This document shows, piece after piece, positions 13,690-23,203 of a stretch of 64,000 nucleotides of DNA. Position 1 is the stretch's first letter; the number at the start of each line of letters is the position of its first letter. A program made the translations under genes and the position numbers. Under the pieces are notes generated by a model, which saw only the letters and a list, made by a program, of their open reading frames with translations, did no database searches and was not told where the DNA came from. The DNA is taken from positions 62,001 through 126,000 of the forward strand of contig CAUYLG010075706.1 of NCBI GenBank assembly GCA_963573385.1, given 5' to 3'. Source of the DNA: Cacajao melanocephalus. Its lineage: Eukaryota > Chordata > Mammalia > Primates > Pitheciidae.

Positions 13690-14500
13690 TTCTTCTTTTT
13701 AGCAGCTAACGAAGTCCATACCCCCACCATTTCTGTTAAAGGGCTCTCACCTTCATGGCCACTATGCTCCAGCCCAAATCACCCTGAGGCCAGGTTTCAG
13801 GCAACCAGGAATAGTCCTATGCTTTGGAGCCTGGAAAATTATTCAAATAAGCCAATCCACAAGAAGCTCAAGAAACCCAGTTAGCTACACCACACTTGCC
13901 ACACAAGCTGTACCCTGTAGCTCTAGCTTGCTGTTACCCTTCCCTGGGGAACAGCCCCCTGTATGCCCTGCCTGGCAGCCTTTTCTTGTTTGGAGCTATA
14001 AAACAAAGAGTTAAGCATTTCATCTATTCCCATGTCAGTGTGTTGTGTCCCACAATGAAAATAACCTTTAAATCTCATAAAACTTGCTATGTGTCTGTAC
14101 ATAGTTGCCATGGTTCTCCTTACTCAAATTCCTTGGCCTTGGAATATGCAAAATAAACAGAGCTAATTATTTAAACTCCTTGGGGACTAGATACTAGCCC
14201 AGGTGTCAGCCACCTTAGGGAATAGGAATGCTGAGGCACTTGAGCTGCACTTTCTGGGGTCATCAGTCAGGTGTGTTTCTGGTCACATCCTGTGTTTGGC
14301 AGAGGCCTATTTCAGGGAATCCTCACTTCCTTGGCATTGATGTTTCCTTATTATTATTTGGGGAAGAACGCTGGTGCTTCTGTTTGTTTTCGGCAACCTG
14401 TCCTGTGTAGGTTAAACTCTCCCACAGTAGAGAAATATCACCCCAATCTCATGATGTTGCTCAGGTGGGTGTAACAATGACCTATATGTCCTCTGCACTT
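13690..14500 (+). other. Promoter-like, GC-richer block; possible LTR
   Basis: The block has a CCAAT-type motif (AAATAAGCCAATCCA at 13845-13859), a TATA-like motif (GAGCTATAAAACAAAG near 13994-14009) about 140 bp downstream, and a poly-A signal (AATAAA within GCAAAATAAACAG near 14150). This spacing resembles the U3-R-U5 layout of an ERV LTR. I do not recognise the family and see no paired TG...CA ends, so it could equally be unique sequence with chance motifs. Short frames in it (for example 13896-14156) show no domain. Confidence 0.3.
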
Positions 14501-14503
14501 TTA

Positions 14504-15312
14504 CAGGCAGTATTGTTTTATTGTACTTTATTGCAGTTTGGAGATGAGCATTTTTACACATCGAAGGTTTGTGGCAATCCTGCCTCAAGAAAGTCTATCA
14601 GTGGCATTTTTCCAACAGCAGGTGCTCACTTCATTTCTGATTGTCACATTTTTGTAATTCTTGCAATATTTCAAACTTTTTATTATTATTAGATTTGCTA
14701 TGGTGATATGTGATCAGTGATTTTTTTTTACTATTGTAATTGTTTTGGGATGCCATCAATCATGCCATTATAAAGAAGGCAAGCTTAATGGATAAATGCT
14801 GTCATTGTGTGTGTTCTGACTGCTTCACTCACCAGCCATTCCCCCATCACTCTCTCTCTCCTTGGACCTCCTTATTCTCTGTGACACAACAATATTAAAA
14901 TTAAGCCAATTAATAATCCTACAATGGTCTCTCAGCTTTTAAGTCGAAAGAGAAGTCACCACATCTCTGACTTTAAATAAAAAACTAGAAAGGATTATGC
15001 TTAGTGAGGAAGGAAGACATGTCAAAAGCCAAGATAGGCTGAAAGCAAGGCCTCTAGTACCAGTTAGCTAAGTTGTGAATGCAAAGGAAAAGTTCTTAGA
15101 GGAAACTAAAAGTGCTGCTCCAGTGAACACACAAATGATAAGGAAGCAAAACAGCCTTGTTGCTGATGTGGAGAAAGTTTTAGTGGTCTCGATGGAAGAT
15201 CAAACCAGCCACAACATTCCCTTAAGCCAAAGCCTAATCCAGAGCAAGATTCTAACTCTCTCTAATTCTATGAAGGCAGAGAGAGGTGAGGAAGCTGCAG
15301 AAGTAAAGTAAC
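14504..15312 (+). mobile_element. Tigger1 DNA transposon, 5-prime part
   Basis: A pogo/mariner-class cut-and-paste element. It starts after a TA dinucleotide with CAGGCAGTATTGTTTTATTG, close to the Tigger1 terminal repeat CAGGCATACCTCGTTTTATTG. It continues through the known leader (AAGGTTTGTGGCAATCCTGC, TTTTTCCAACAGCAGGTGCT, ACACAACAATATTAAAATTA) into transposase sequence and stops at about 15312, where similarity ends abruptly. The remaining 3-prime two thirds and the right terminal repeat are missing, so it is immobile. Confidence 0.9.
14931..15311 (+). pseudogene. Tigger1 transposase N-terminal fragment
   Basis: The coding part of the Tigger1 copy. Upstream sequence (TTAAATAAAAAACTAGAAAG, GAGGAAGGAAGACATGTCAA) corresponds to the N-terminal helix-turn-helix DNA-binding region of pogo-like transposases but is broken by indels. 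A continuous frame then runs 15075-15311 (78 codons, with [19 protein letters not shown] and [18 protein letters not shown]), covering the second CENP-B-like HTH region. It ends at AEVK followed by TAA at the truncation point. The catalytic DDE domain is absent. An evolutionary relic rather than a gene. Confidence 0.85.
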
Positions 15313-15459
15313 CTAAGATAAAAATAGTCTCTTTGGTCATTCACTGCATGTCATTGAGTTATCTAATATTCCAACATGTTTATAAATGCTGTCATTAAAT
15401 ATTACTTTCAATATATTATACTTTAGCTCTTATACTTTGTGATGAAACATGTTTTTTGT

Positions 15460-15712
15460 AGTTGAAATATGCAATACAATACACCATTTCAATGTATACA
15501 GTTTAACGTGCTTTGGCAATCGTATACATTTATGAAGCTGTCTTCAACATCAAGATATAGACAATTTCCATTTTAACAAAAATTTCCTCAGGCCCACTTA
15601 AAGTCAGTCTTCACCCTAGCAAGCGAATACTAACTTGTTTTCTGTCTCTATAAATTTTTGCCTTTTCTAGACTATCATAAACATGGAATCACACAGTAGA
15701 TTCATGTGATTT
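15460..15712 (-). repeat. Old L1 (L1M-type) fragment, antisense
   Basis: CAATGTATACAGTTTAACGT, AAAATTTCCTCAGGCCCACT, TTTTCTGTCTCTATAAATTT and ATAAACATGGAATCACACAG are diverged reverse-complement versions of a frequent L1M 3-prime region. Noncoding. Confidence 0.6.
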
Positions 15713-17020
15713 CTGTAGAAAAATGCTTGCAATTTGAAGACACATCTATTTTAATTAATATGATCAAGTGAACATACAGTTGGGAGGAATAAGTTTTAAT
15801 GCTCAAGATCAGAATAGAGTGAGCAGCAAGGTAGTCTATATTTCAAAATAGCTTGACATGAGGATTTGAAATGTTCCCAACACATAGAAATGATAAATGC
15901 TCAAAATAATGGCTATCCTAAATAGTCTGACTTAATCATCATACATTCTATGCATGTAACCAAAGGTCACGTGTACTGTAAAAATATATACAAATATTAT
16001 ATATCAAACTATTTAAAATATGATAAAGTATTACTGTTGAATCAGAGTAATCTCTAGGAAGTACATTTATATAGTTTCAGTGTTCTCTGGGAAAACTCTC
16101 ACTAGATAGAAAAACTAATGCGAAATTAGTTTAGCAAACCAGATGTCTTAGAGAATTCTTGAGAGTTTTCATGGCAGTTTCAAGCAACATGCTAGCACTT
16201 TGGCTTATATTTTAATCACAAAAGTAACAGTTTTATTGATGCTGGGTGAGCACCTTGAGAACTGGCAAATTCTAGAAGAGGAGAGAATAACTGTATATGC
16301 TGAGCAAGGTCAATGGCTTCTTCCCTTCCATCTTCCCATGAGGTATTAAGCTTACCCAAAATCTAATATGAAAGCCATTAACTAATACTTAAACATTAAC
16401 ATAGACTTTTAAAAAATTAATAGGAATTTAAATCTAAAAACTCACTCTTCATTATGTAAGTATTGTCTAAGGTTAAATTAAAAATTGACCTACTACCAGA
16501 AAGGTAATAAAAACAGGAACAAAAGAAGCTAAATGCATTACAAATGAATAACATAACCACACTGAAAGTCAAAGGGAAGAAAAGAGCTAACCTAAAAAAA
16601 TTGGAAAAAAAGTTTTTGACCAGGTACTGTAAAGTTAAAGATACAAGAAGCTGTATAAACATACTGCCGTATAGTGATTAAATTTGTTTCTCACAAGAGT
16701 GTAATTCTGAAATGACCTTGCACACATATATTGTTTTATCAGTGTTGTAGAAAAAAGTTACAAGTAAAGAGGAGGGTTTTTTTATGTTGGAATAGAATTA
16801 AAAGTATAAGAACTCATATACACAGAGAGAAAGAGAGAGAGAGAGAGATTGAGGAAGAGAAAGAATTGTGTGGACTAGTATTTATACATATACTTTATGG
16901 TATTTACATGTACGTTTTTAGCTCTGTACCCTGAGAGACATTGATTTCCCAGTAGCAATGAGCACACCTGGCACCCATGTGTTGGTTTCTAAGTGTTATC
17001 CAGTAAGAGGAATAGGGCTC
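15713..17020. other. Unique AT-rich DNA with a GA-rich tract
   Basis: No gene recognised. A purine-only (GA)n tract lies at 16820-16864. Matching 10-base inverted segments (GAAAACTCTC near 16091 and GAGAGTTTTC near 16160) are probably chance. Confidence 0.5.
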
Positions 17021-17445
17021 TGTGATGATTAATTTTATGTATCAACTTGTCTAGGCCATAGTTCCCAGATAATTAGTCAAGCACCATCTAGATGTTGCCA
17101 TGAATGTGTTTATAAGATGAGATTAGCATTTAAAACAGTACACTTCGTGTAAAAAGGTTATCTTATTTAATGTGAGTGGCCCTCATGTAATCAGTTGAAG
17201 ACCTTAACAGAAAAAGACTGAAGTTCCCAGAGGAAAAGGCTAATTCTACAAGCGGACTGCCTTCAGACTTGAGCTGCAACATGAACTCTTCTATGGGTCT
17301 CTAGTCTGTGGGCCCGTCATGCAGATTTTTGGACTTGCCAGCTCCCATAATTGTGTGAACCAATTCGTTAACATAAATGTTTCTATATACATATATACAC
17401 ACATTCCTAGTGGTTCTGTTTCTTGGGAGAGCCCTGACTGATACA
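17021..17445 (-). repeat. ERVL-class LTR (MLT2-like), antisense
   Basis: On the plus strand the block starts TGTGATGATTAATTTTATGT and ends GCCCTGACTGATACA, so the sense LTR on the minus strand begins TGTATCAGTCAGGGC and ends AATCATCACA. Interior blocks such as AATCAGTTGAAGACCTTAAC and CCAGCTCCCATAATTGTGTG fit this family. It appears as a solo LTR, since no internal sequence is found next to it. The 5-bp flanks (GGCTC and ACTTC) do not match, so the target duplication has decayed or the ends are off. Confidence 0.7.
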
Positions 17446-17499
17446 ACTTCTTTGGAAGAATGGTTGAATCCAAGGCTGATTTAGGGAAAATACAACATG

Positions 17500-18120
17500 A
17501 GCCTAGAGCATCTTATGTCAGTAAGTAAGAGGAAAGGAGAGGAACATGTTGAAAGGACACAGGTGTCAACCTGAAGGAGCTACTCATGGAAATTTTTGAA
17601 TAACAAGATTAATGCTGTAGTAATTATTATAATCCATAGAATAATAAAAACATATATGGACCCACATTGATAGCAATACATTATTGAATAAATAGGTAAA
17701 TTATAAGAGAGGAAACATCTTCCTAACAAAATAACTTTAATTAATAAATTTAGGGGTAAAGAGACAATGTAAAAATCACCAGTAAGCAAACATCGCAATA
17801 ATGATTGCTGCAAACAAGACCCACAGATGGATGCTAAATACAGTGGGTTGCAACTTGAAAAGAAACGTAATTTTTACACATTCCAAGGATTATCTTCCTG
17901 AGATGATTTTAATTATAAAGGGAAAAATTGTAGGCCAATACTCTCCAAAAACGTCAAGGTAATGAAATACAACGAAAGAAGGAGGAACTGTCACATACTG
18001 GAGGAGACCAAGGAGATATATGTCCAGTGTGAGAATAAGATTCTGGGTTGGATACTGAAATAGAGAAAAGTGGAAACTGATGAAATTCATATAAGATCTG
18101 CTGTTTTATATGAAACATTT
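17500..18120 (+). repeat. L1ME-like LINE 3-prime end, sense
   Basis: The 3-prime part matches the old L1ME tail: CCAAAAACGTCAAGGTAATG, AAAGAAGGAGGAACTGTCAC, GAGGAGACCAAGGAGATATA and AAGATTCTGGGTTGGATACT appear in the expected order. The 5-prime boundary is unclear. Minus-strand frames here are antisense translation. Confidence 0.7.
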
Positions 18121-18969
18121 TCTTGTTTTTATGATTATGGTTTTCACTATTAAAAGTTATCCTTGCATACAATATAAATTGGGGGTAAAATAGTTCTACA
18201 AGATTCCTTGTAGCAATTCACAATCCTAAATTTCCTTCTAACTGGAGGCTACCACTTTCAATTCTGTTTGACGTTTATTCTATAATTTTACTATATACTT
18301 CCAGATACTATACCTATTTAGGTGCTCCTTGATTATTTTCTAAGTTTTAGGCATTATATACTGTTCCTACTAGAGAATATCTTCTCATAGGTCTTTTTCA
18401 ACCCGTTTCAAGCCCCTAAACCACCCCAATACATGTAAGCTCCCTTTTTCCTATACATCTAGTTAAATTGAAATTTTGATTTTTGTTGATTTCAGTATTC
18501 ATGTTGTAAGTATGAAAACATTACTCAAGCTGAGCCATCTATTTTACTATGACCATTTGAAAAATTTCCTGCTTCAATATTTTTTCCTCTGGAGTTAAGA
18601 TTTATTTTATTTTTAGGAATGTAGAAAAGGAAGGTTGCTTAGTTTTTGATGTGTTTTTCACTTGTTTAATGCTAAACACTACCAGTTGTCTAAATCTTTC
18701 CCCAATGTCTTCAAATTCATGAATTATTCTGTCAAATCAATCTAACTGAGGAAAACTTTACTGGGGACTTCTCTTCTGCTTTAGTCTGGTACAGTTTCCT
18801 GTCATCTCTCTTCACTTACTATTTTGGCTGTTTCCTTCTGTTGTCTTTTGTCTTGAATCTCTTATTCGAGAAAGTTGAAACCTGGACCTGGTTCAGCCTG
18901 GTTTAGGTAGTGCCCAATTTTTAGAAACTTTCTAAGGAAGGGTACCAGAGGCAAACATTTTATGACCTT

Positions 18970-19210
18970 TCATGAATGATTTTTCTATTGCTACATAACA
19001 GATTGTCACATAGTGAGCTAAAACAATAATTAGATAGGTCAGGCAGCTCAGCCAGGTTCTATACTCAGAATGTCACAAGACCAGTATAAATTTCTTGAGG
19101 CAATGATGTCTTGTCTGGAGGCTTGGGACAAAGACCTCAGTAAGCTTCATTGGATTTCCCCAGTATTAATATTGTTAGACCTTTTATTTTGGTCTGTTCG
19201 AATTTCCAGG
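18970..19210 (-). repeat. Possible MLT1-type MaLR LTR fragment, antisense
   Basis: TTTCTATTGCTACATAACAG, ATTGTCACATAGTGAGCTAA and AACAATAATTAGATAGGTCA follow the reverse-complement order of MLT1 LTR ends (a GCTGTAACAAATTACCACAAAC-like block with GGCTTAAAACAAC). Highly diverged, and the boundaries are guesses. Confidence 0.35.
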
Positions 19211-20169
19211 AGAAAGATCATTTTTAAAAAATTTTTCCCTAAAAGTTTAGGCTTAGTTAACTAAATTTTCAGAAACTCAGAAACCTCAACACACATTATG
19301 CAAATATTCATATAACAACCTGATTTCAGTACAGGATCAACACTCTGAATTATTCATGATATCTGTCACTCCAGACACTACTTTTACTGTAGCAGTGAAT
19401 TAAATCCCTATGGCAGAGCAGAGGTGATGAGACTCTGGGTGAGTATGGTAGATACTGGACTTAAACCAAATCTCCACTTTTACTCACACATGCGCATGCA
19501 TGCACACACTCACACACACATGCGCACACACATACAATCATAACACACTCCTTGTAGGAGGAGATGTCACCCACCTCTGAGTCCTTTGCGGGATCTGTCA
19601 ACTAAATTTTGTTATTCCTTAGCTTTTCCCATTTCTAATATATAATTTGGCTTTATCAAATTTTCTAAATCATTTAGGCTTTGGCATGCCTTCTATCTTT
19701 CCCAATTATTCTTTTCTTGCTCATCTTGTCTGTTCTCTTCATCATTGTATATTCCCAAATTTAAGAAAAGTCTCTTTTCCTTTCTTTAGGAGGGCATCGA
19801 GGAAGAGGTTTGTTAAATATATATGTTGAATCACTATATTTACTTGGAGATCCTTCATAATTTTAAATAAATATTTTTTGTTGCAGAAAAATTCACTTGG
19901 AAATAGTAAAATATAAAGAATATAAATAATAAAATATATATGCATGAAGAAAAATGCCATCATAATCCCACTACAAAATAGCAACTTTTAGTAGTTTGTA
20001 ATATGTATTTGTAGATGTTTTTCAAAATAAACATTCTAATAATTGATTCTGTCAAAATGAATCCACAAGTACATATAAATAAATAGTAGCAAAAAATTGG
20101 AAACTATTTGAATATTAATAGGTGAGTGAATAAATAAGTTGTGATATGTGCATTATAAGAAATGGTATA
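19211..20169. other. Unique DNA with an alternating CA/TG/GC tract
   Basis: No gene recognised. At 19485-19536 pyrimidine and purine alternate almost without break, including two GCGC-containing cores (ATGCGCATGCATGC and ATGCGCACAC). Other sequence is AT-rich and unremarkable. Confidence 0.6.
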
Positions 20170-20472
20170 CAGTCATGCACTGCATAATGACATTTTGGTG
20201 AACAACAGATTGTATATACGATGGTGGTCTCATAAGATTGTAATGGAGCTGCCCTGTACAGTTGTACCAGTTTTTTCTCTTTCGTACTATATTTTAACTG
20301 TAACATTTATATGTTTACATGCATAAATACTTACCACTGTGTGACAACTGCCTACAGTCCTTAGTATAATAACATGTTATACACCTGTGTAGCCGTGGAG
20401 CAATAAACTATACCATATAGCCTAAGTATGTAGTAGGCTAGACCATCTAAGTTTGTGTAAGTACACTCTTAC
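20170..20472 (-). mobile_element. Tigger-family MITE (MER6-like), truncated
   Basis: Begins CAGTCATGCACTGCATAATG after a TA, fitting a mariner-class terminal repeat of the CAGTCATGCGTCGCTTAACG type. It continues with GGTGGTCTCATAAGATTGTA, TAACATGTTATACACCTGTG, AGCAATAAACTATACCATAT and AGGCTAGACCATCTAAGTTT in the reverse order of the family consensus, and stops at GTAAGTACACTCTTA before the other terminal repeat. The assignment to MER6 is tentative; membership of the Tigger group is better supported. Confidence 0.7.
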
Positions 20473-21085
20473 AAAACTCTGACCAAAATCATCCATACAA
20501 TAAAAGTCACAAATAATAATGAATAAACAGAAATTGTTTTAAAACAGCAAAATGATATACCCAAACAGGAAAACATATTTGCAAAATTATGACCAAAATT
20601 TAGATTATTAATATTTACATGCTTTCCTTCTAAGTCAATAGAATAAATACTTATTTTTCCCATATAAAATTAATTAGGACAAGAAAAGATATTAAATAAA
20701 GAAGATAAGTAAATTTCCTAATTTAGGAAAAATATTCACACAGCATTAAAAATATATAAATTAAACAAATTAGATATGATTTTTAACCTAAATTGACAAA
20801 AATTAGAGAATTGTGAATAATAAAATTATTGCATATTTTTATGGTTTCAAACTGCAGTAATCTTTCTAAATGGCAATTTGGCAATTTAGACAATAACTTA
20901 ATGGTATTAATTATGTGAATAATGTTAAAAAAATTTATCCTAAGGAAATAAGTATAAAAAACACACATTAGCATTTTTTGCCTAGAAAAGAAAGTATGAA
21001 AGAACCTCAATATTTCCACACATTAGAAGATTGGATATAAAAATTATGGTACATCCATATAATACTATATAGATATTAAAAGTAA
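20473..21085. other. Very AT-rich unique DNA
   Basis: No repeat family or gene recognised. The frames here are AT-rich chance frames. Confidence 0.5.
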
Positions 21086-21144
21086 GTGTGTGTGTATATA
21101 TATATATGTGTGTGTGTATATATATATGTGTGTGTATATATATA

Positions 21145-21186
<42 letters not shown>
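21086..21186. repeat. Compound (TG)n/(TA)n microsatellite
   Basis: Alternating blocks of TG and TA dinucleotides, at least four TG blocks and four TA blocks over about 100 bp, ending in a (TA) run of about 14 units. The frames crossing it on both strands encode only Y/I/T/H runs and are artefacts. Likely length-polymorphic. Confidence 0.97.
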
Positions 21187-21187
<1 letters not shown>

Positions 21188-21335
21188 CCATACTTGGCTT
21201 AGAAGTATAAATTTTTGGTGTGTATTTTATAATACCATTTATATTTTAAAAACTGAAAAGACATTATGTACACTTAGTAAAATAACATTAGATGACATTA
21301 ATCATGTTTATCTTCAGTAAAAATATTAGGACATT

Positions 21336-22945
21336 TTATTTAATTTTTGTTTTTTCAACTTTTATTTTAGATTTAAAGGATTTGTTACATGGATATGTTG
21401 CATGATGCGGAGGTTTAGAAATGGATAATCCTGTCACCCAGATGATGAGCATAGTACCCAATAAGGAGTTTTTCACCCCAGGCCACTTTTCTTCCCTCCC
21501 ACTTCTTGTAGTCCTCAGTGTCTATTATTCACATCTTTGTGTGTGTATGTACACAATGTTTAGTTCCCACTTGTAAGCAACAACATGTGGTATTCAGTTT
21601 TCTCTTCTTACATATATTTGCTTAGGATATTGGCCCCCAGCTGCATCCAATTTGCTGTAAAAAACATGATTTTTTGTTGTTGTTGTTGTGTGGCTGTGCA
21701 CTATTCTATGTTGTATATGTACCACATTTTCTTTTTCTTTTACCATTGATGGGCACCTAGGTTGATTCTGTGTCTTTGCTATTGTGAATAGCATTGCGAT
21801 GAACATAAGAGTGCATGTGTCTTTTTTGTAGAACTATTCATTTTTCTTTTGGGTATATACAGAGTAATGGGATTGCTAGGTTGAATGGTAGTTCTCTGAA
21901 AGATCGCCAAACTGCTTTCCACAGTGGCTGAACTAACTTGCATTCCCATCAACAGTGTATAAATGTTTCCTTTTCTCCTCAGCCCTGCTAGCATCTGTTA
22001 GTTTTTGACTTAAAAAAAAAAATCACCATTCTGACTAGTATGACAGTATCTCAATGTGGTTTGATTTGCATTTGTCTGATGATCTAGTGATGATGAGCAT
22101 TTTGTTTATATGTTGGCAGTTTGTATGTCCTCTTTTGAGAAGTGTCTGATCATGTCCTTTGCTCATTTTTGAATTGGATTATTTGCATTTGGCTGGTTGA
22201 TTTAAGTTCCTTGCATTCTGGGTATTAGGCTTTCGTTAGATGCGTATTTTGTAAATTTTTGTCTCATTCTGTAGGTTGTCTTTTTACTCTATTGACAGTT
22301 TCTTTTGCTATACAGAAGCTCTTTAGTGTATTAAGTCCCACTTGTCAATTTCTGTTTTGTTTCCACTGCTTTTGGGGACTTAGCCATAAATTCTTTGCCA
22401 AAGTTGATGTAAAGAAGCATATTTCCTAGGTTTTCTTCCAGGATTCTTATAATTTGAAGTCTTACATTTATATCTTTAGTAAACCTTAAGTTAATTTTTG
22501 TACCTGGTGAAAGGTAGGGGTCCAGCTTCAGCTTTATTCTTCTGCAAACAGCTAGCACCACTTGTTGAGTAAGTCCTTTTCCCATTGTTTTTTTTTTGTT
22601 GATTTTGTCAAAGAGCAGATCATTGTAGCTGTGTGGCTTTATTTCTGGGTTTTCCATTCTGTTTCATTGGCCTGTCTATTTTTGTACCAGTGCCAGGCTG
22701 TTTGGGTTATTGTAGCCTTGTAGTATAGTTTGAAGTTGGGTAATGTGATGCCTTGGGCTTTCTTCTTTTGGCTTAGGATTGCTTTGTCTTTTCAAGTTCT
22801 TTTGAGGTTCTTATAAGTTTTAGAATAGCTTTTTCTGATTCTGTAAAAAATGACGTCGGCATTTTGATAGGAGTAGCATTGAATCTGTATATTGCTTTGG
22901 GCAGTGTGACCATTTTAATGATATTGATCTTTTAAGGAGAGTTTA
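21336..22945 (-). repeat. L1 LINE, 3-prime 1.6 kb, antisense, older copy
   Basis: Minus-strand L1. The plus strand begins with the reverse complement of the 3-prime end (TTTTTTCAACTTTTATTTTA, GGTTTGTTACATGG-like), passes the 3-prime UTR and the C-terminal end of ORF2 (GATGGGCACCTAGGTTGATT at 21750, GAGTAATGGGATTGCTAGGT at 21862, TAGTATAGTTTGAAGTTGGG at 22721), and ends near 22945 at ATATTGATCTTTTAAGGAGA. It is 5-prime truncated, as usual for L1. It is more diverged than the next L1 and overlaps it in L1 coordinates by several hundred bases, so it is a separate insertion. ORF2 is broken in all frames. Confidence 0.93.
22331..22945 (-). pseudogene. L1 ORF2 fragment (older L1 copy)
   Basis: The minus strand reads as the C-terminal third of L1 ORF2. 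The longest remaining frame is 22331-22657 (108 codons, containing RRIKLKLDPYLSPGTKINLR and ILEENLG). Upstream and downstream parts are in other frames with stops. The endonuclease is missing, and the fragment begins after the catalytic reverse-transcriptase motifs. Nonfunctional. Confidence 0.85.
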
Positions 22946-23203
22946 AAAACATGGTCTCATTAAAGGAAATTCTTTAAAATTTCCTAAAATTGAAATTACT
23001 CAGTAATTCCATGAATTGCTTGAGTAACAAACAATTTTATGCAACCTAAAAAAAAACTAAAGAAATATCCAACTGTGACTTTAAGATAATGAAAAATACA
23101 TTTTCCTTCATGAGCCTGACACAATTAGGTGAAACCTTTTGAAGAGGTTCTAGAGTTCAGTGATTCAGAGTCATGGATATTCTCTCTCTCTCTCTCTCTC
23201 TCT
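22946..23203. other. Spacer between two L1s, ending in a (TC)n tract
   Basis: Unique sequence with no L1 similarity, ending in a pure (TC)n run at 23181-23202 that abuts the broken 3-prime end of the next L1 at about 23204. No 3-prime UTR or poly-A of the second L1 is present. Confidence 0.85.

Noticed and set aside
20982..21320. Overlapping frames on both strands rich in Tyr, Ile, His and Thr
   Set aside because: Artefacts of the compound TG/TA microsatellite.
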